From Lolium rigidum (lineage: Eukaryota > Streptophyta > Magnoliopsida > Poales > Poaceae), in assembly GCF_022539505.1 (NCBI RefSeq), contig NC_061508.1:340703484-340767483 (forward strand): DNA of 64,000 bases. Direction: 5' to 3'. Of the stretch, positions 31,804-41,920 are shown in pieces. The position numbers were made by a program, and so were the translations under genes. The notes under the pieces were generated by a model. That model had not been told where the DNA came from. It ran no database searches and was given only the letters and a program-made list of their open reading frames with translations. The number at the start of each line of letters is the position of its first letter. Position 1 is the stretch's first letter.

Positions 31804-32763
31804 CCGCGTGCCGCGGACGGCGGTTCAGTCTTCGTCTTCTCCGTCGATCTGTGAAGCTTCTGCACGTCGCCGCCCTCGCTCGCCTGCTCGCCGACGCCGT
31901 CAGGCTGCCCCCGCGCCCTCTGCACGTCGCCGCCCTCGCCCGCCGCCATCAACGACCGCAGCCGCCGCCGCCCTCGAGCGACCTCGCTGCCCCCCGGCGC
32001 CCCCCGTACGTCGTCGACTCGCCGCGCCGCGCGAACTCTCCGGCCGCCTCAATCTCCGCGCCGCCGCACACGCGCCGCCGCACACACGCCGCTGCACACA
32101 CGCCGCCGCCGCAGTACACGGCCACCGCGCGCGTGCGCCGGCCGCCTCGAACCGCCGCCGCGCCCACCGCCGCGGGAGAGAGAGGGCGCGCGGGGCGCGC
32201 CAGTACACACGTACGGCGCCCCGATCTCATTTTTTTTTTGTTTTTTTTTTGTTTTTGCTAATTAAAATTGTAAACTAAAATTTGACTTAAAAAGATTTTG
32301 TAAGAAAAACTAAAAATTGACTTAAACGAATTAACTTGTTGTTAATTAAAATTGTAAACTAAAATTTGACTAAAAAACTAAAATTTGACTAAAGTGGGTG
32401 AACCAAATAAATACATCGACATCTTACATTTTCAATTGGAGGGAGTATAAGGCAATGAATCGATTTAACACATAGACAGGAGAACACGTACACGGCACCG
32501 CCACTGCCCTTTCGCCACCGCCGCCCTTTCGCCACCAACCCCGCGTGTATACGGAGGGGGCTGCGAGGCCCTCGCCTCCCCCTCCGGCGCACCCCCGGCC
32601 CCTCCAATCTCTCCCGGCGCACACACGCGCTCTTCTGCGACACCCTCAACCACCCCTTCTAGCTCGCCGGCCCCCTCCTTTTGCCACCGCCCTTTCGCCA
32701 CCGCCACCGCCCCCCTTCTTCACTTAATTAATTTGTTTTTACTACATGTTTTCAGGACTGACA

Positions 32764-35700
32764 TATGGCGGACGATAGAGGTGACCCGATTCCTGGACAA
32801 CTATGATCCGGACGCTCGAAGAACATATCTTCGGCATCATAAAAGGCGATGTTATATATGTGCCGACCGGAGAAGAAGAAGATGATATCTCTTCTTATCT
32901 GAACCTTGAGGGTGAAGATGAAGGGCGCCGTCAGCAAGATGGTGCGGAAGAAACGTCGATAAACGACGATCTTCAGTTGGAAGTAGCAACCACCTCCGGC
33001 GCCGAGGTATATATATATATATATACATATTGAGCGTCTGGTGATACAACTAACTGATTTGAATAAATGTGTGTGTACTAACGCGCGCGACTCTCTTTCT
33101 TATTTTAGCCCTCGGCCGGATCGTCGAAAAAATCGAGTACGTCGTCGTCAAAGCGTGGCGCAACCAAGACGATGAAACCAGGAGAAACATGCACCATCGA
33201 TGTTGTCGACGAAGAAACCGGCAGAGCCGCCGGAGCCCAGCAAGAACGCCACCAAGTTTGTCAGCCAATGCGGAGCCGTTGTTAGAGACAACGTCTCGAT
33301 CACCCGCCGAGAGTGGAATGAGCCAAAGAAGGCACGTGTTGGTTTCACTTTTGTCGAACGAGAGAGAAAAAAAGATTGCTTCAACAAGCTTATGGAACAT
33401 TTCGTTCTACCTCCGGAATACCGCAAATACGATGAGGAGGGTAACAAGATTGCGGAAAACAAGAAGAGGCGCAAGCTAGTCAAACAGTTCGCTCTTTCTA
33501 GGATGGCCAACGCATTCGGAAATACAAGCAAAATCTAGCCCATGACTTTGTCAACCAGGGCAAGACTCCGGATTTCAAAGGACAATATGAGAAACTGCAA
33601 CATGATTGGCCAGAATTTGTGAAGCAAAAGAAATCGGAGCAGTTCCTTGAACTATCGAAAAAAATAAGGAAAATGCGGCCAAGAAGGAGTACAATCATAA
33701 AATGGGGCCAGGAGGGTATCGCTTTTGGCAGCCTAAGTGGGAGAAGATGGAGAACGAGCTGAGGGCGCGAGGAATCCGTCCAGTACGGAGGGATGGGACC
33801 CAAGGGCCAAAAGCTGGTGGTACGGGCATGGGGGATCGCCGAACCCGGAGACAGGGAGTGTGTTTACCGGGGCAAAATAATTACACCCACCCAAAACCTT
33901 ATTGAGGCAATGAGGGATGCTCAAGAGGGGAGGATCAGGTTCAACGGAGAGAACGACGCCACGACAAAAGCCCTCGGGAATCCTGAACACGGAGGACGTG
34001 TACGAGGCATGCCCGGGGACATTTCGTGGAAACTAGGGTTCCCCGGAAAGATGACCCGTACGGTTACGAAGCCGTAAGAGAAAGATGGATCGGGATGCGG
34101 ATGTTGTGGCGAAGTTGGTAACGGAAATGGATGTGATGAAGAAAACCGTGAGTGTACTAGTCGCCGAAAGAGATGCAGCTCGGGCGCAGCATGAAGATCA
34201 TCCAATGGATCTCGGAAGCCGGCAGCGGAGAAGAAGCGAGCGTGGCTTCCACGGAGGCCTCACCGGCTGGTGCACCGACGATCGAAATTACTGCACCGGA
34301 GCCTCGGCTGGTGGTCGAGGTTACTTGCACCGGAGCCTCCTCGCTACCCCGTGGACGATATAAAGGAGATGAAAGCATGTCATCTGTATTATCCTATCGG
34401 GAACATGTCCATGAAGGTAGCCATCGGCGGTGCTTTACCACTCGGAGCACTCCACCACAACAACCCCATTCAAGATGGCTATGCTCGTGTCACGGTGGAG
34501 GAGATAGTCCAAGGGTTTGAGGACCTGGACATTGACATTGCTACACCCGAAGGGGTGAAAAGACTTGGAGATGTCAAGCGCCGAGTTCATTCTATGGCGG
34601 AAGAAATTTATCAAGTTTCCGGGCGAGGCGCCAACAAGTCCACCCCGTACGGTGGTGGTGGTGGCGGTGACGGTGGCGGTGGCGGTGGCGGTGACGGTGG
34701 CGGTGGCGGTGACGGTGGCGGTGGTGCTTCACCTAATACACCTCATTCACGTCGGCCGACGCCGCCCCCGGTCCTCGTCCGGCGGGTGATCGGACACCGG
34801 TACCGCCCCCAATCCACCTCCGGCGAAGAAGCGGAAGCAGTCCTTGGTTATTAACCCGGACCCTTACGTACCTAAGAAAACAAAGGTACCGGAGGTATCA
34901 CCGAAGCCTCTCCCCAGGAGGTCTTGGGAAAGTAGTGCCGAGGAAGTCGAGGCGGCGCGGCTGCTGATTTAGAGAAATGGAAGGCGAGCGTCCCGAGAAG
35001 AAAATAGAGGGCGAGCCCAAGCCAGTATATTCGACAAGGAAAAGCGAGTGGGCTAAGTTATTTTTGAACACACCGTCCCAAGCCGCGAAGAATCTGCCCG
35101 ACGACTATTTACGTGAACTTCGTAGGCAAGCACTCGCGTTCAAGAACGAGGAAAGAGTTGGCGGAGAAGCAAAGGGGAAAGAAGTTGCCCAGCTCGGGAA
35201 ACAAAGTAAACAATCGATCGCCCCGCTCATAGTGCAAGCCGCCGGTCCGGATGCCCCCGATATCATAGCAGCTGCGGCAGCACATGGATTGACTGTAGAA
35301 AGTGCCAGAAAACAAGCGGCCGACTTAGGTATCACTCTTCGTGCGGTGTTAGGCCTTGATGAGGCGCCAATGAAGGACGTAGTATTTACATATGTGAAGA
35401 ATGGCCCTCTCATCGAGCCTGCGCAGGAAGAGGATCTACCTCGACAAATGAAAGGTCTCGCTAAATTGGTACAAGGCTTACATAAAACATGAAAACGCCA
35501 AAGACTATATCTATGCGGAAGTTAAATATGAGCATCACTTCAAACGTTACTCGGGTACAAATTCCTCCGAGTGAATTGTTCCAGCTGTTCAATCTGCGCG
35601 ACCTCGACAAATCTATCATCGGTTGCTACGTTACGTAAGTGATTTATTAATTTCTACCCCATCTCGTTCATTGCACTACGCACTATATATATATATATAT

Positions 35701-36580
35701 ATTGTCCTAACTATCTTGTTGTGTACGCTATATATTATGCGTAATGAAGAAGCGGGAAATGCGAATAAGGAACATCCATGATGTTGGGTTCATTGACCCA
35801 CACATCGTTAATTCATATGTGTTAGAACACCACCCCGCCGACGTGGAGGAAGACTCCGTGGCGGTTTATTAGAAAACAACAACAGAAAAGTGATATTCTA
35901 TTTCCTTACCATTTTGGGTGAGTGTTTCTGTCTTGAGCACATTCTCTTTTGTTTACTCCATGCATGGTATGTGGCTAATCGATGAGTTATGCATGACTCG
36001 TGCATGTATCGTGTCCGCAGGTTCCACTCGGATTCTTATGGTAATTAAAGTTCAGACCTCCTCGGTTCTCGTCCACGACTCTCCGAATATGGATCCGGCG
36101 CTTTGGGGCGACATGAGAAAAATGATGCAAAAGTAATTATTTTCATTCATTTGCGCTCTATATCGATCGGCCTATTTCGTTCATCATTTCCTAATATCAA
36201 GTAACTAATTAATAACTCTCTTGTTTATTTAATTTTCTTTGCCTCGTAGGGTTTGGAGACGGTTCGTAGATACCAAGGTCGGTGAATTCAAAAAGAGCTA
36301 CATTTTAAAATGGCAGTGCCGACGACTCGGGGATACTCAGCCACCGGGGACCAATCTATGTGGATACTATGTTTGTGAGAGGATCCGGAGATACTGCAAT
36401 GAGCGGGACCAGACGTGTGAGAACAACATCCTGAGGAATAACCTCCGGAAGACCCTTAGTCCAGAAGCTCGCTTCCGACCTCTTCAAGAGGAACTAGCTG
36501 GATGGTTGGCGAGGGAAGTCATCGATCCTAGAGGAGAACACTATTACGATGACGTAGATCTTTATAGGCACCGGAATTAG
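32764..36580 (+). pseudogene. CACTA-encoded plant-transposase-like / C48 (ULP1-like) peptidase gene, broken
   Basis: Exon 1 starts at ATG 32764 (MADDRGDPIPGQL, then a stop, then FGIIKGDVIYVPTGEEEDD) and ends before a GT at 33007; the next exon begins after TTTTAG at 33109. It carries text of the En/Spm plant-transposase type: NATKFVSQCGAVVRDNVSI, REWNEPKKARVGF, FVLPPEYRKYDEEGN, then GPGGYRFWQPKWEKMENELR and TKALGNPEHGGRVRG after a frameshift near 33790. Next come YPVDDIKEMKACHLYYPIGN, a Gly-rich tract (34650-34732) and an Ala-rich helix region (34977-35492). The C-terminal peptidase is spread over exons with introns at about 35635-35742, 35918-36020 and 36133-36249: NIHDVGFIDPHIVNSYVLEH, the catalytic His (GFH), Asp (VLVHDSPN) and Cys (TNLCGYYVC), then GEHYYDDVDLYRHRN and the stop. 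An extra base follows the His codon. Several frames are broken. Confidence 0.7.
34650..34732 (+). repeat. GGTGGC/GGTGAC repeat coding for a Gly-rich tract
   Basis: Units GGTGGC and GGTGAC alternate and encode Gly with occasional Asp. The tract links two parts of the CACTA gene and is a likely site of slippage and length change. Confidence 0.85.
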
Positions 36581-36598
36581 TAACTAACTTGTTCAAAA

Positions 36599-36660
36599 TT
36601 GTATATGGTCATCCGATATTGAATATATATTGTATATGGTCATCCGATATTGAATATATA
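36599..36660. repeat. 31-bp tandem duplication after the CACTA gene
   Basis: The unit starting TTGTATATGGTCATCCGATA and ending TTGAATATATA is present twice without change, plus the first bases of a third copy. It lies 19 bp after the stop codon. Confidence 0.9.
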
Positions 36661-36823
36661 TTGTATATTACTCTTGAATTCTTTTTGGTTCTAATTTCAA
36701 ATTTGTTTGAAATTGTACATTCATATGCATGTATGTATACAGTACCATAGAATATGTGAAACTCCTTCAAAATTAAAACCCAAAAGAAATAAAATAATAC
36801 AAATTAAAAAGAAACCAGATTTA

Positions 36824-37070
36824 GGGGGGGGGGGGGGGGGCTAAACCCTAAACCCTGCGGAGGCCTTTAGTCGCGGCTGGCCGAAGAACCGCGACTAAAG
36901 GTCCTCCGCCCTGGCGCTCGCCTGAGGCCCACGTGGATGGGCCTTTAGTCGCGGTTCGTGAGGAACCGCGACTAAAGGGGGGCCTTTAGTCGCGCTACTT
37001 TGGTCGCGGTTGGGCCACCGCGACTAATGGCAGTTGCCAACCGCGACCAAAGCCCCTTTTTCCACCAGTG
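36824..37070. repeat. CACTA right subterminal region: G17 run, telomere-like motif, hairpin array
   Basis: A run of 17 G (36824-36840) is followed by two telomere-like units, CTAAACCCTAAACCCT (36841-36856). Then come inverted pairs of CCTTTAGTCGCGG and CCGCGACTAAAGG near 36866-36901 and 36942-36978, a TTTGGTCGCGGTTGG/CCAACCGCGACCAAA pair near 37001-37052, and the terminal repeat. Such clustered motifs in CACTA ends are binding sites for the transposon's own proteins in studied elements; that role here is inference. Confidence 0.7.
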
Positions 37071-38119
37071 ATACTTTCAGAAAATACCACGTACAACACC
37101 TGTTCTGAATCTTGTTGCAAGTGCTGCAGTGCATACGATAAGATCATAAAAGGGACGCCACACATTTAGGAGAGAAGAACGAGCAAACAGAAACTCTCGG
37201 TCAAACAAAGAGTAGAAACTGAAGCTTGCTATACATCATCACGCATGGGGCCATTTGTAGCAGAAATGTTAAATGCGTCAGTTATCCTAAAGTGAATAAA
37301 ATCAAATCTTCATACGTTTCCACATAGTGCCAGCCTAGAAAGGACTAAATTACAAAGTAACAGTCGACATGTATGATAGCTGCTTACTTCCACTGCAATG
37401 AAAAGAAGAGAACAAGGCTAAACAAACCAAAACAAAAGCTGCTGGAAAGTGGAAGCAGCATTCATTATTTGGATGGGCTGATGAGCTAGAGTTACGAGAA
37501 ATAATATTATGAAAAATCAGGATGATAGGTAGTACAAGATAAACACTGTAAACTTGTTAAGAGTAAAAAGGATCCTTATGTAAACAGTACAAGATATATA
37601 TACTGCCTAGACAAATGAGTATAGGTTTTCTTCACCATTTTTTCTATCAGCAAAATTTGGAAGTCAGCTTGCATCAATCAAGATTAAATTTGTTCCAAGG
37701 ATAGCTAAGGCAATTAGGCATTCGTACTGAAAAGAAAAACTTAACAATAATAGCTTTTGGGACAAAAAGATAAAAGAACAGCTGGAAAACACATCACTCC
37801 TTTGGATCAAGCATGAACAAGTAGGGCATGGAAGCTCTCTGAACCGTAAACATACACTGATGCAGAAGGAATTGAAAAAACAAAGCAGACATGGAAATCG
37901 ATCGATGGAGTACACAAACCTAGCTAGTGTACTACCCGTAGCAAACAATTGAAAAACCAAATCTTGAAGGCAGGCATAGTATGGAACATAGCTATCCATC
38001 CTATGGATCAATTGCCTCCTGAAATTACTACATGACATACCTAAGCTACTAACAAGCATCTTGTATACATGATTAAGGATTAAGATGGGATGGAAGATAG
38101 AGGATCATGCATACGGGAG
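37071..38119. other. Sequence downstream of MIR160 (relative to its strand)
   Basis: No recognisable repeat or reading frame. Because MIR160 is transcribed on the minus strand, part of this stretch may be the 3' portion of its primary transcript; no end signal could be placed. Confidence 0.4.
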
Positions 38120-38134
38120 TATGTATGTATTATG

Positions 38135-38155
38135 CATGCTTGGCTCCTTGCACGC
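38135..38155 (-). ncRNA. miR160*: miR160 star strand (3p)
   Basis: 21 nt from the 3' arm, beginning GCGTGCAAGGAGCC and ending AGCATG. It pairs with the mature strand with a few mismatches and G-U pairs. Confidence 0.85.
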
Positions 38156-38197
38156 CACCCACAGCATCCAATCACGCCAGGGATTGGGCTACATGTG

Positions 38198-38218
38198 TGG
38201 CATACAGGGAGCCAGGCA
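38198..38218 (-). ncRNA. miR160: Mature miR160 (5p)
   Basis: 21 nt from the 5' arm, beginning with U as favoured by AGO1. It begins TGCCTGGCTCCC and ends GTATGCCA. Confidence 0.95.
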
Positions 38219-38240
38219 CGCACGGCAACGACGATTAGCC

Positions 38241-38510
38241 GATACATCCATCGATCGATCAAGCAAACAAACCTCCACATGAACTGTAGCCGATGAAGGT
38301 CAAGTCCCCATCAGCAGCAGCAACTAGCCGAGCTGAAGTAGTAGAAACAGGAGGGAAATTGTCTTAGCTAGCTAGCTTTGGCTTGGGGAACACAGGGACA
38401 GCGAGCAGATCGACCGGGGTGGTCGCTGGTGGCGGCGACGGCGGTGACCAGGGGAAGGGGGATGGGAGGTGGGTGTAGTGCAAGGAAAGGGAAGTGGGGG
38501 AGAAGATGGA
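38241..38510 (-). ncRNA. Probable 5' part of the MIR160 primary transcript
   Basis: Between the TATA box and the hairpin on the minus strand lies a leader rich in C and T (TCTCCCCCACTTCCCTTTCC), then GC-rich trinucleotide sequence, with no long open frame. The TATA position suggests a start near 38480. Length and composition fit a plant pri-miRNA. The start site is inferred. Confidence 0.55.
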
Positions 38511-38518
38511 TTTTATAG
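38511..38518 (-). promoter_or_regulatory. TATA box of MIR160
   Basis: On the minus strand, GCCTCTATAAAATCC. It lies 293 bp upstream of the first base of mature miR160 and is followed by a pyrimidine-rich leader, as in many RNA polymerase II plant miRNA genes. Confidence 0.6.
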
Positions 38519-38955
38519 AGGCTGCCTCTGTCATTGTGATGTTACTGCTGGTCTAACAACAAAACCCGGCCCAGCGACGGTTATTTCTTTTGATTGTTTA
38601 CTGAGAAAGCAGGGGGAGAGGGTGGAAAGAAAAGGGTTGCTAATTTGATAGTGCTAACAGCTAGGCAACAAAACACTAGCGACATGTGGATGCATTATGT
38701 ACCTTGGGCCTGGATGCATCATGCATGGGAGCTTAATTAATCAAAGTGCTCTTTTTCATGCCACATTACTTACTCCTACATACAGGTATTCGTTTGTTGG
38801 TGCACTATAAATGGTGAATACCACCGAATATTTATTATAGCATACCAGAGGTTATAAATATGTGGTAGCACTAGCACAGCTCAAAAGTCAAATTTGCTGC
38901 ACTTTTCTCAGCATGCCACCAAGCACCAACCACACCAATTCCATAAAATGAACTA
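38519..38955. other. MIR160 upstream region
   Basis: About 440 bp of low-repeat sequence upstream of the MIR160 TATA box. No regulatory motif that I can support was found; it is the natural place to look for promoter elements. Confidence 0.4.
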
Positions 38956-39072
38956 CTCCCTTCATTGACTAATATGAGACCTTTTAGCTATTTTTTGGAA
39001 ATGAATCTATCTAGACACGTTTTAATGTGAAGGTTCACTCATTTTTGTTTTGTATCTGGTTCACTTCAAAAT
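38956..39072. mobile_element. Half of a Stowaway MITE (degenerate)
   Basis: TACTCCCTTCATTGAC followed by ATATGAGACCTTTTAG and by ACACGTTTTAATGTG..GGTTCACTCATTTTTG resembles the left half of a Triticeae Stowaway element. The matching right half is missing, probably lost by deletion. Confidence 0.45.
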
Positions 39073-39079
39073 ATTCTTG

Positions 39080-39272
39080 CTCCCTCCATCCCAAAATATA
39101 AGCCGTATGAGATTAATCAAAAATCAAACCCTACTAAGCTTGACCAAATATTTAAAAAAAGATCAACATTTACAATATTAAATAGACATATTCAGAAAAT
39201 ATATTGATATTGATTTAGTATTCAAGAAGTTATATTTTTTACTTCCAAGGCCCATGCTTGGAACAAAGGGAG
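39080..39272. mobile_element. Stowaway MITE, ~193 bp
   Basis: The left end CTCCCTCCATCCCAAAATAT and right end GGAACAAAGGGAG are inverted copies of the Stowaway terminus, with TA at 39273-39274. The left TA is not preserved. Confidence 0.6.
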
Positions 39273-39274
39273 TA

Positions 39275-40388
39275 CATTATGGGAGTGGTGTTTTGGAACA
39301 TGGGAGCATATGCTCCCTATATTTTGAAATGCATCTTACACATATTTTAAATTTCAAAAAACTTGAAACAAAAAATTCGCACGTACATCTTCACATGCTA
39401 CGCGCTCACAAAGTTGTTTCATAAAAAATGAACTTATCATGTGACGTGTGTAAAAAAGACAAAATTCAGTGCTGAAAACAATGCTTTTCACAGGATAAGT
39501 TTTCTCTTTTTTACATAGGCCACAAAAAATATTATTTTTCGTGAAACTTGACGCATACACATATATTATGGAGATGTACATGTAGAATTTTTTGTCAAAA
39601 TTTTTCCACACTTTGAAATATGTTTTATTGGTAGAGAGAGCATACGCACCCAGGAGCCGAATTGAATTTCCGGTACATTAGCAAAGATGAAGTAACAAAT
39701 ATAGTACTCAGTTGCTCAAATTGTTTAATATTTGGATCCATCCTATTATGTTAAGTTTGATGAAGGAGCTTGGTCAGAAAGCTCATCAGCTCACAGCCCT
39801 GCAAGCTGGCTGAGTGAGATATTCTGAGGCATGCAGTGGTATAATACACTCATCGGTACTGTATACACTGTGGACTTTGGCTCTGGATGGTGACTACAGA
39901 GAGCAGATAGGCAGAGGAATCGCCATTATTCCCATGCCGCTGCTGCACAAGCTATCATCTCAGTCTCCTCTAGTGAGTGAGGGAAGGGGAAGACACATGG
40001 GATAAAAGCATGCTTCCTCTCTCTAGGTTTTCACTTGTGATGGATAGACAGAAGTGGGGTTTTGTCTGGAGCAGTTGGACGGCATGCGCTCCAGATTCTT
40101 TTGCGCCAGCCTCGCCATACCAATCACCAAACAAGATCATGTCCCTCCCTCCAGCGTACTGCCGCTGCCCTGACTGACTCCCTGCCACAGTTTGGCGCAC
40201 GAATCAGGACCATGCTGCGTGCTGGTAACTGTTATTTTTTTGGAACTGTTGGTGTACATGCGAACACACGCAGTGATTTTTCAGCATCACTGTTTGTACA
40301 TATCTGGTTACAGTCTTATTGAGAGCAGGGAAGGCACTCATCATAGTAATTTACTTTGTTTTTGCAGCATTTGACTCCAGGAGCACAT
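39275..40388. other. Low-repeat intergenic sequence
   Basis: No gene or transposon signature. A short inverted pair (TCTGGAGC/GCTCCAGA) occurs near 40069-40095. Short frames between 39814 and 40374 are not convincing. Confidence 0.4.
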
Positions 40389-40690
40389 GATGTGTCTAAC
40401 AATTAATTGACTACAGATTATACAGTAGTTAGTAGGCTAAATCGTACTCGGTTTACTCTTTGCTTGTTTCAAATGTTCTCCAGCTACATGAGTACTGACA
40501 ATTTTGCTGCAACATTAGGCTATTCTTGCTCCAACTGATGTGTGTAACAATTAATTGACTACAGATATGTATATACAGTATAGTTGGTAGGCTCACTTTT
40601 ACTCAGTTTATTCTTTGCTTGTTTCAAATGTTATCCAGCTACATGAGTACCGACAAGCTGGCTGTAACATTAGGTTGCTCCTGGTCCAAC
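40389..40690. repeat. 148-bp tandem duplication, two diverged copies
   Basis: GATGTGTCTAACAATTAATT at 40389 recurs as GATGTGTGTAACAATTAATT at 40537. The following landmarks (CTTTGCTTGTTTCAAATGTT, CCAGCTACATGAGTAC, AACATTAGG) repeat in the same order at the same spacing. The copies differ at many sites, so the duplication is not recent. Confidence 0.8.
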
Positions 40691-40867
40691 TGTCTCATAC
40701 TCCTACTATATTGGCCATTACTTGTTAATTAGGTTCCAGCTGATACAAGCATATATTTAACTGCCATGCCAGCACAGGAAAAGCTCACCTTTTTCTCTCC
40801 ATATGGTCCCATCTTTTGACTAGTAGCTGACTAGGGGGGTCGAGTTTAGTGGCCAAGATCACTTGGC

Positions 40868-41029
40868 AATAGCACGCTATTCCAACGCTAATAGCACGCT
40901 ATAGCATATCTGGAGAACCAACGCTACGCTATTTTGGCGCTATAGCGAGCTATTCGCGTTAATAGCACGCTATAGCATGCTAATAACGTATTTTTAGATC
41001 CACGCTATTTTGTTATAGCGCGCTATTTT
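40868..41029. repeat. Cluster of GCTATAGC/TAGCRCGCTA palindromic motifs
   Basis: AATAGCACGCTATAGCAT occurs twice (near 40899 and 40960), with further GCTATAGCGAGCTATT, CGCTATTTTG and TATAGCGCGCTATT copies in both orientations over 160 bp. It looks like the subterminal part of a DNA transposon, possibly hAT, but I could not find ends with a matching target duplication. Confidence 0.5.
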
Positions 41030-41621
41030 TTTCCTTGCTTGGCATGCAAGTAAAGATTCGATTAGTTTAGTTTACTAGGCAAAATAAAGCTAGTGGTAGT
41101 AGCATGCATATATGAAATTTAGTTTGTTTGGTTGGAGTTGGAGGCTGGACGGTGGCCGTATCAGGTAAAGAGATGGGTGAAAGCTTGGAGGGAACGCCAT
41201 GGAGCGTAGCTCTTGGGTACTTTCTCCCCAAGGGAGGACAAGGGAATGTTCTCCAAAATTGGAGTGGTTGCCACTCAGACCGGCTCCACATGCACGCACG
41301 CGCGCGCACACGCGCCTCCACGCAAAGCGAACAAAAATCCTTTCACATCTGTGAAAAATCGATCTCACACACAAACCAAAAATATTCGCTAGATCACTTT
41401 CATATGGAGTGGATTTATGGATGAATGCATGCATGAGGTCTTTGAGAAGAAGATAAAAGACTGATAAACGGAAAGGACGAGAAAATTGCAGAAAACATCA
41501 ACTTTGCCCAAAGTAATCAACTTTACATCTTTCTTTATATACTATATCAAGATTAGAGGCTGTTGCTACAGTGAATAAATGTTACTCGCTGGCTCCGGAA
41601 ATACGCAGTAGGACTCAGGTA
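41030..41621. other. Intergenic sequence before the hAT element
   Basis: No recognisable coding region. Overlapping frames on both strands (41090-41434 minus, 41128-41424 plus) show no domain. An alternating CACGCGCGCACACGCG patch lies near 41296-41312. Confidence 0.4.
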
Positions 41622-41629
41622 CTCCTAAG

Positions 41630-41912
41630 CAAGGTTTTGGCTCCCGAAAAAAATCCCGGGGGGGATCGGGATTCCCGGTTACCGCGGTAACCGGGAAATC
41701 CTGACCGGTTACCGGACGAATTACAAATCCTAAATTTGAATTTTAAGAGAATATTCGCTAAAATTATATAGAATATTCGCTAAAATTTAAATTTTTCACT
41801 AAAATCCAAAAATTTCGGGAATTTTCGCCCGGTAAGGCCAATTCCCGGGGGTGGTCGGGATATCCGGTTCCCGGCCGAGAACCGGATTTCCCGGGCGGTA
41901 ACCAAATCCCTG
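41630..41912. mobile_element. hAT-type MITE, 283 bp, with 8-bp target duplication
   Basis: CTCCTAAG stands on both sides (41622-41629 and 41913-41920), a perfect 8-bp duplication as made by hAT transposases. The ends CAAGGTTTTGGCT and (inverted) CAGGGATTTGGTT match at 10 of 13 positions and start with CA as hAT ends do. Inside are CCCGGTAACC-type repeats in both orientations, including a perfect 26-bp palindrome at 41672-41697 (centre ACCGCGGT). The layout resembles the subterminal repeats of Ac/Ds. No coding capacity. Confidence 0.85.
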
Positions 41913-41920
41913 CTCCTAAG

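Larger units (their letters stand above)
31737..37070 (+). mobile_element. CACTA transposon with a transposase-related/C48 peptidase gene, no TNP2
   Basis: The right end at 37070, read on the minus strand, is CACTGGTGGAAAAAGGGGC, a classic CACTA terminal repeat. Both ends carry subterminal repeats of TTTAGTCGCGGTT / AACCGCGACTAAAG (31755-31790 and 36866-37060). The left terminus is decayed: CACCAGTTCTGAAAACG at 31737 is the best candidate, and the flanking three bases do not match on the two sides. The coding part (32764-36580) is a broken intron-containing gene. The main CACTA transposase (TNP2 type) is absent, so the element is non-autonomous or internally deleted. Confidence 0.75.
38120..38240 (-). 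ncRNA. MIR160: MIR160 precursor hairpin
   Basis: On the minus strand, 38218-38198 reads TGCCTGGCTCCC...TGTATGCCA, identical over 21 nt to the miR160 sequence conserved across land plants as I know it. The opposite arm, 38155-38135, reads GCGTGCAAGGAG...CCAAGCATG, which matches the miR160 star strand known from rice. The two pair to form the stem, with a 42-nt loop region (38156-38197) between them. The mature sequence is in the 5' arm, as expected for this family. miR160 guides cleavage of mRNAs for the auxin response factors ARF10, ARF16 and ARF17, and so affects root cap, leaf and embryo development. A TATA box lies about 290 bp upstream of the mature sequence. This is the clearest host gene in the window. 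Confidence 0.95.

Noticed and set aside
31808..32278. Ala/Pro/Arg-rich frames on both strands
   Set aside because: GC-rich trinucleotide leader of the CACTA gene; composition-driven, with all frames open.
41090..41434. Overlapping frames on both strands
   Set aside because: No domain and no codon bias; likely chance.
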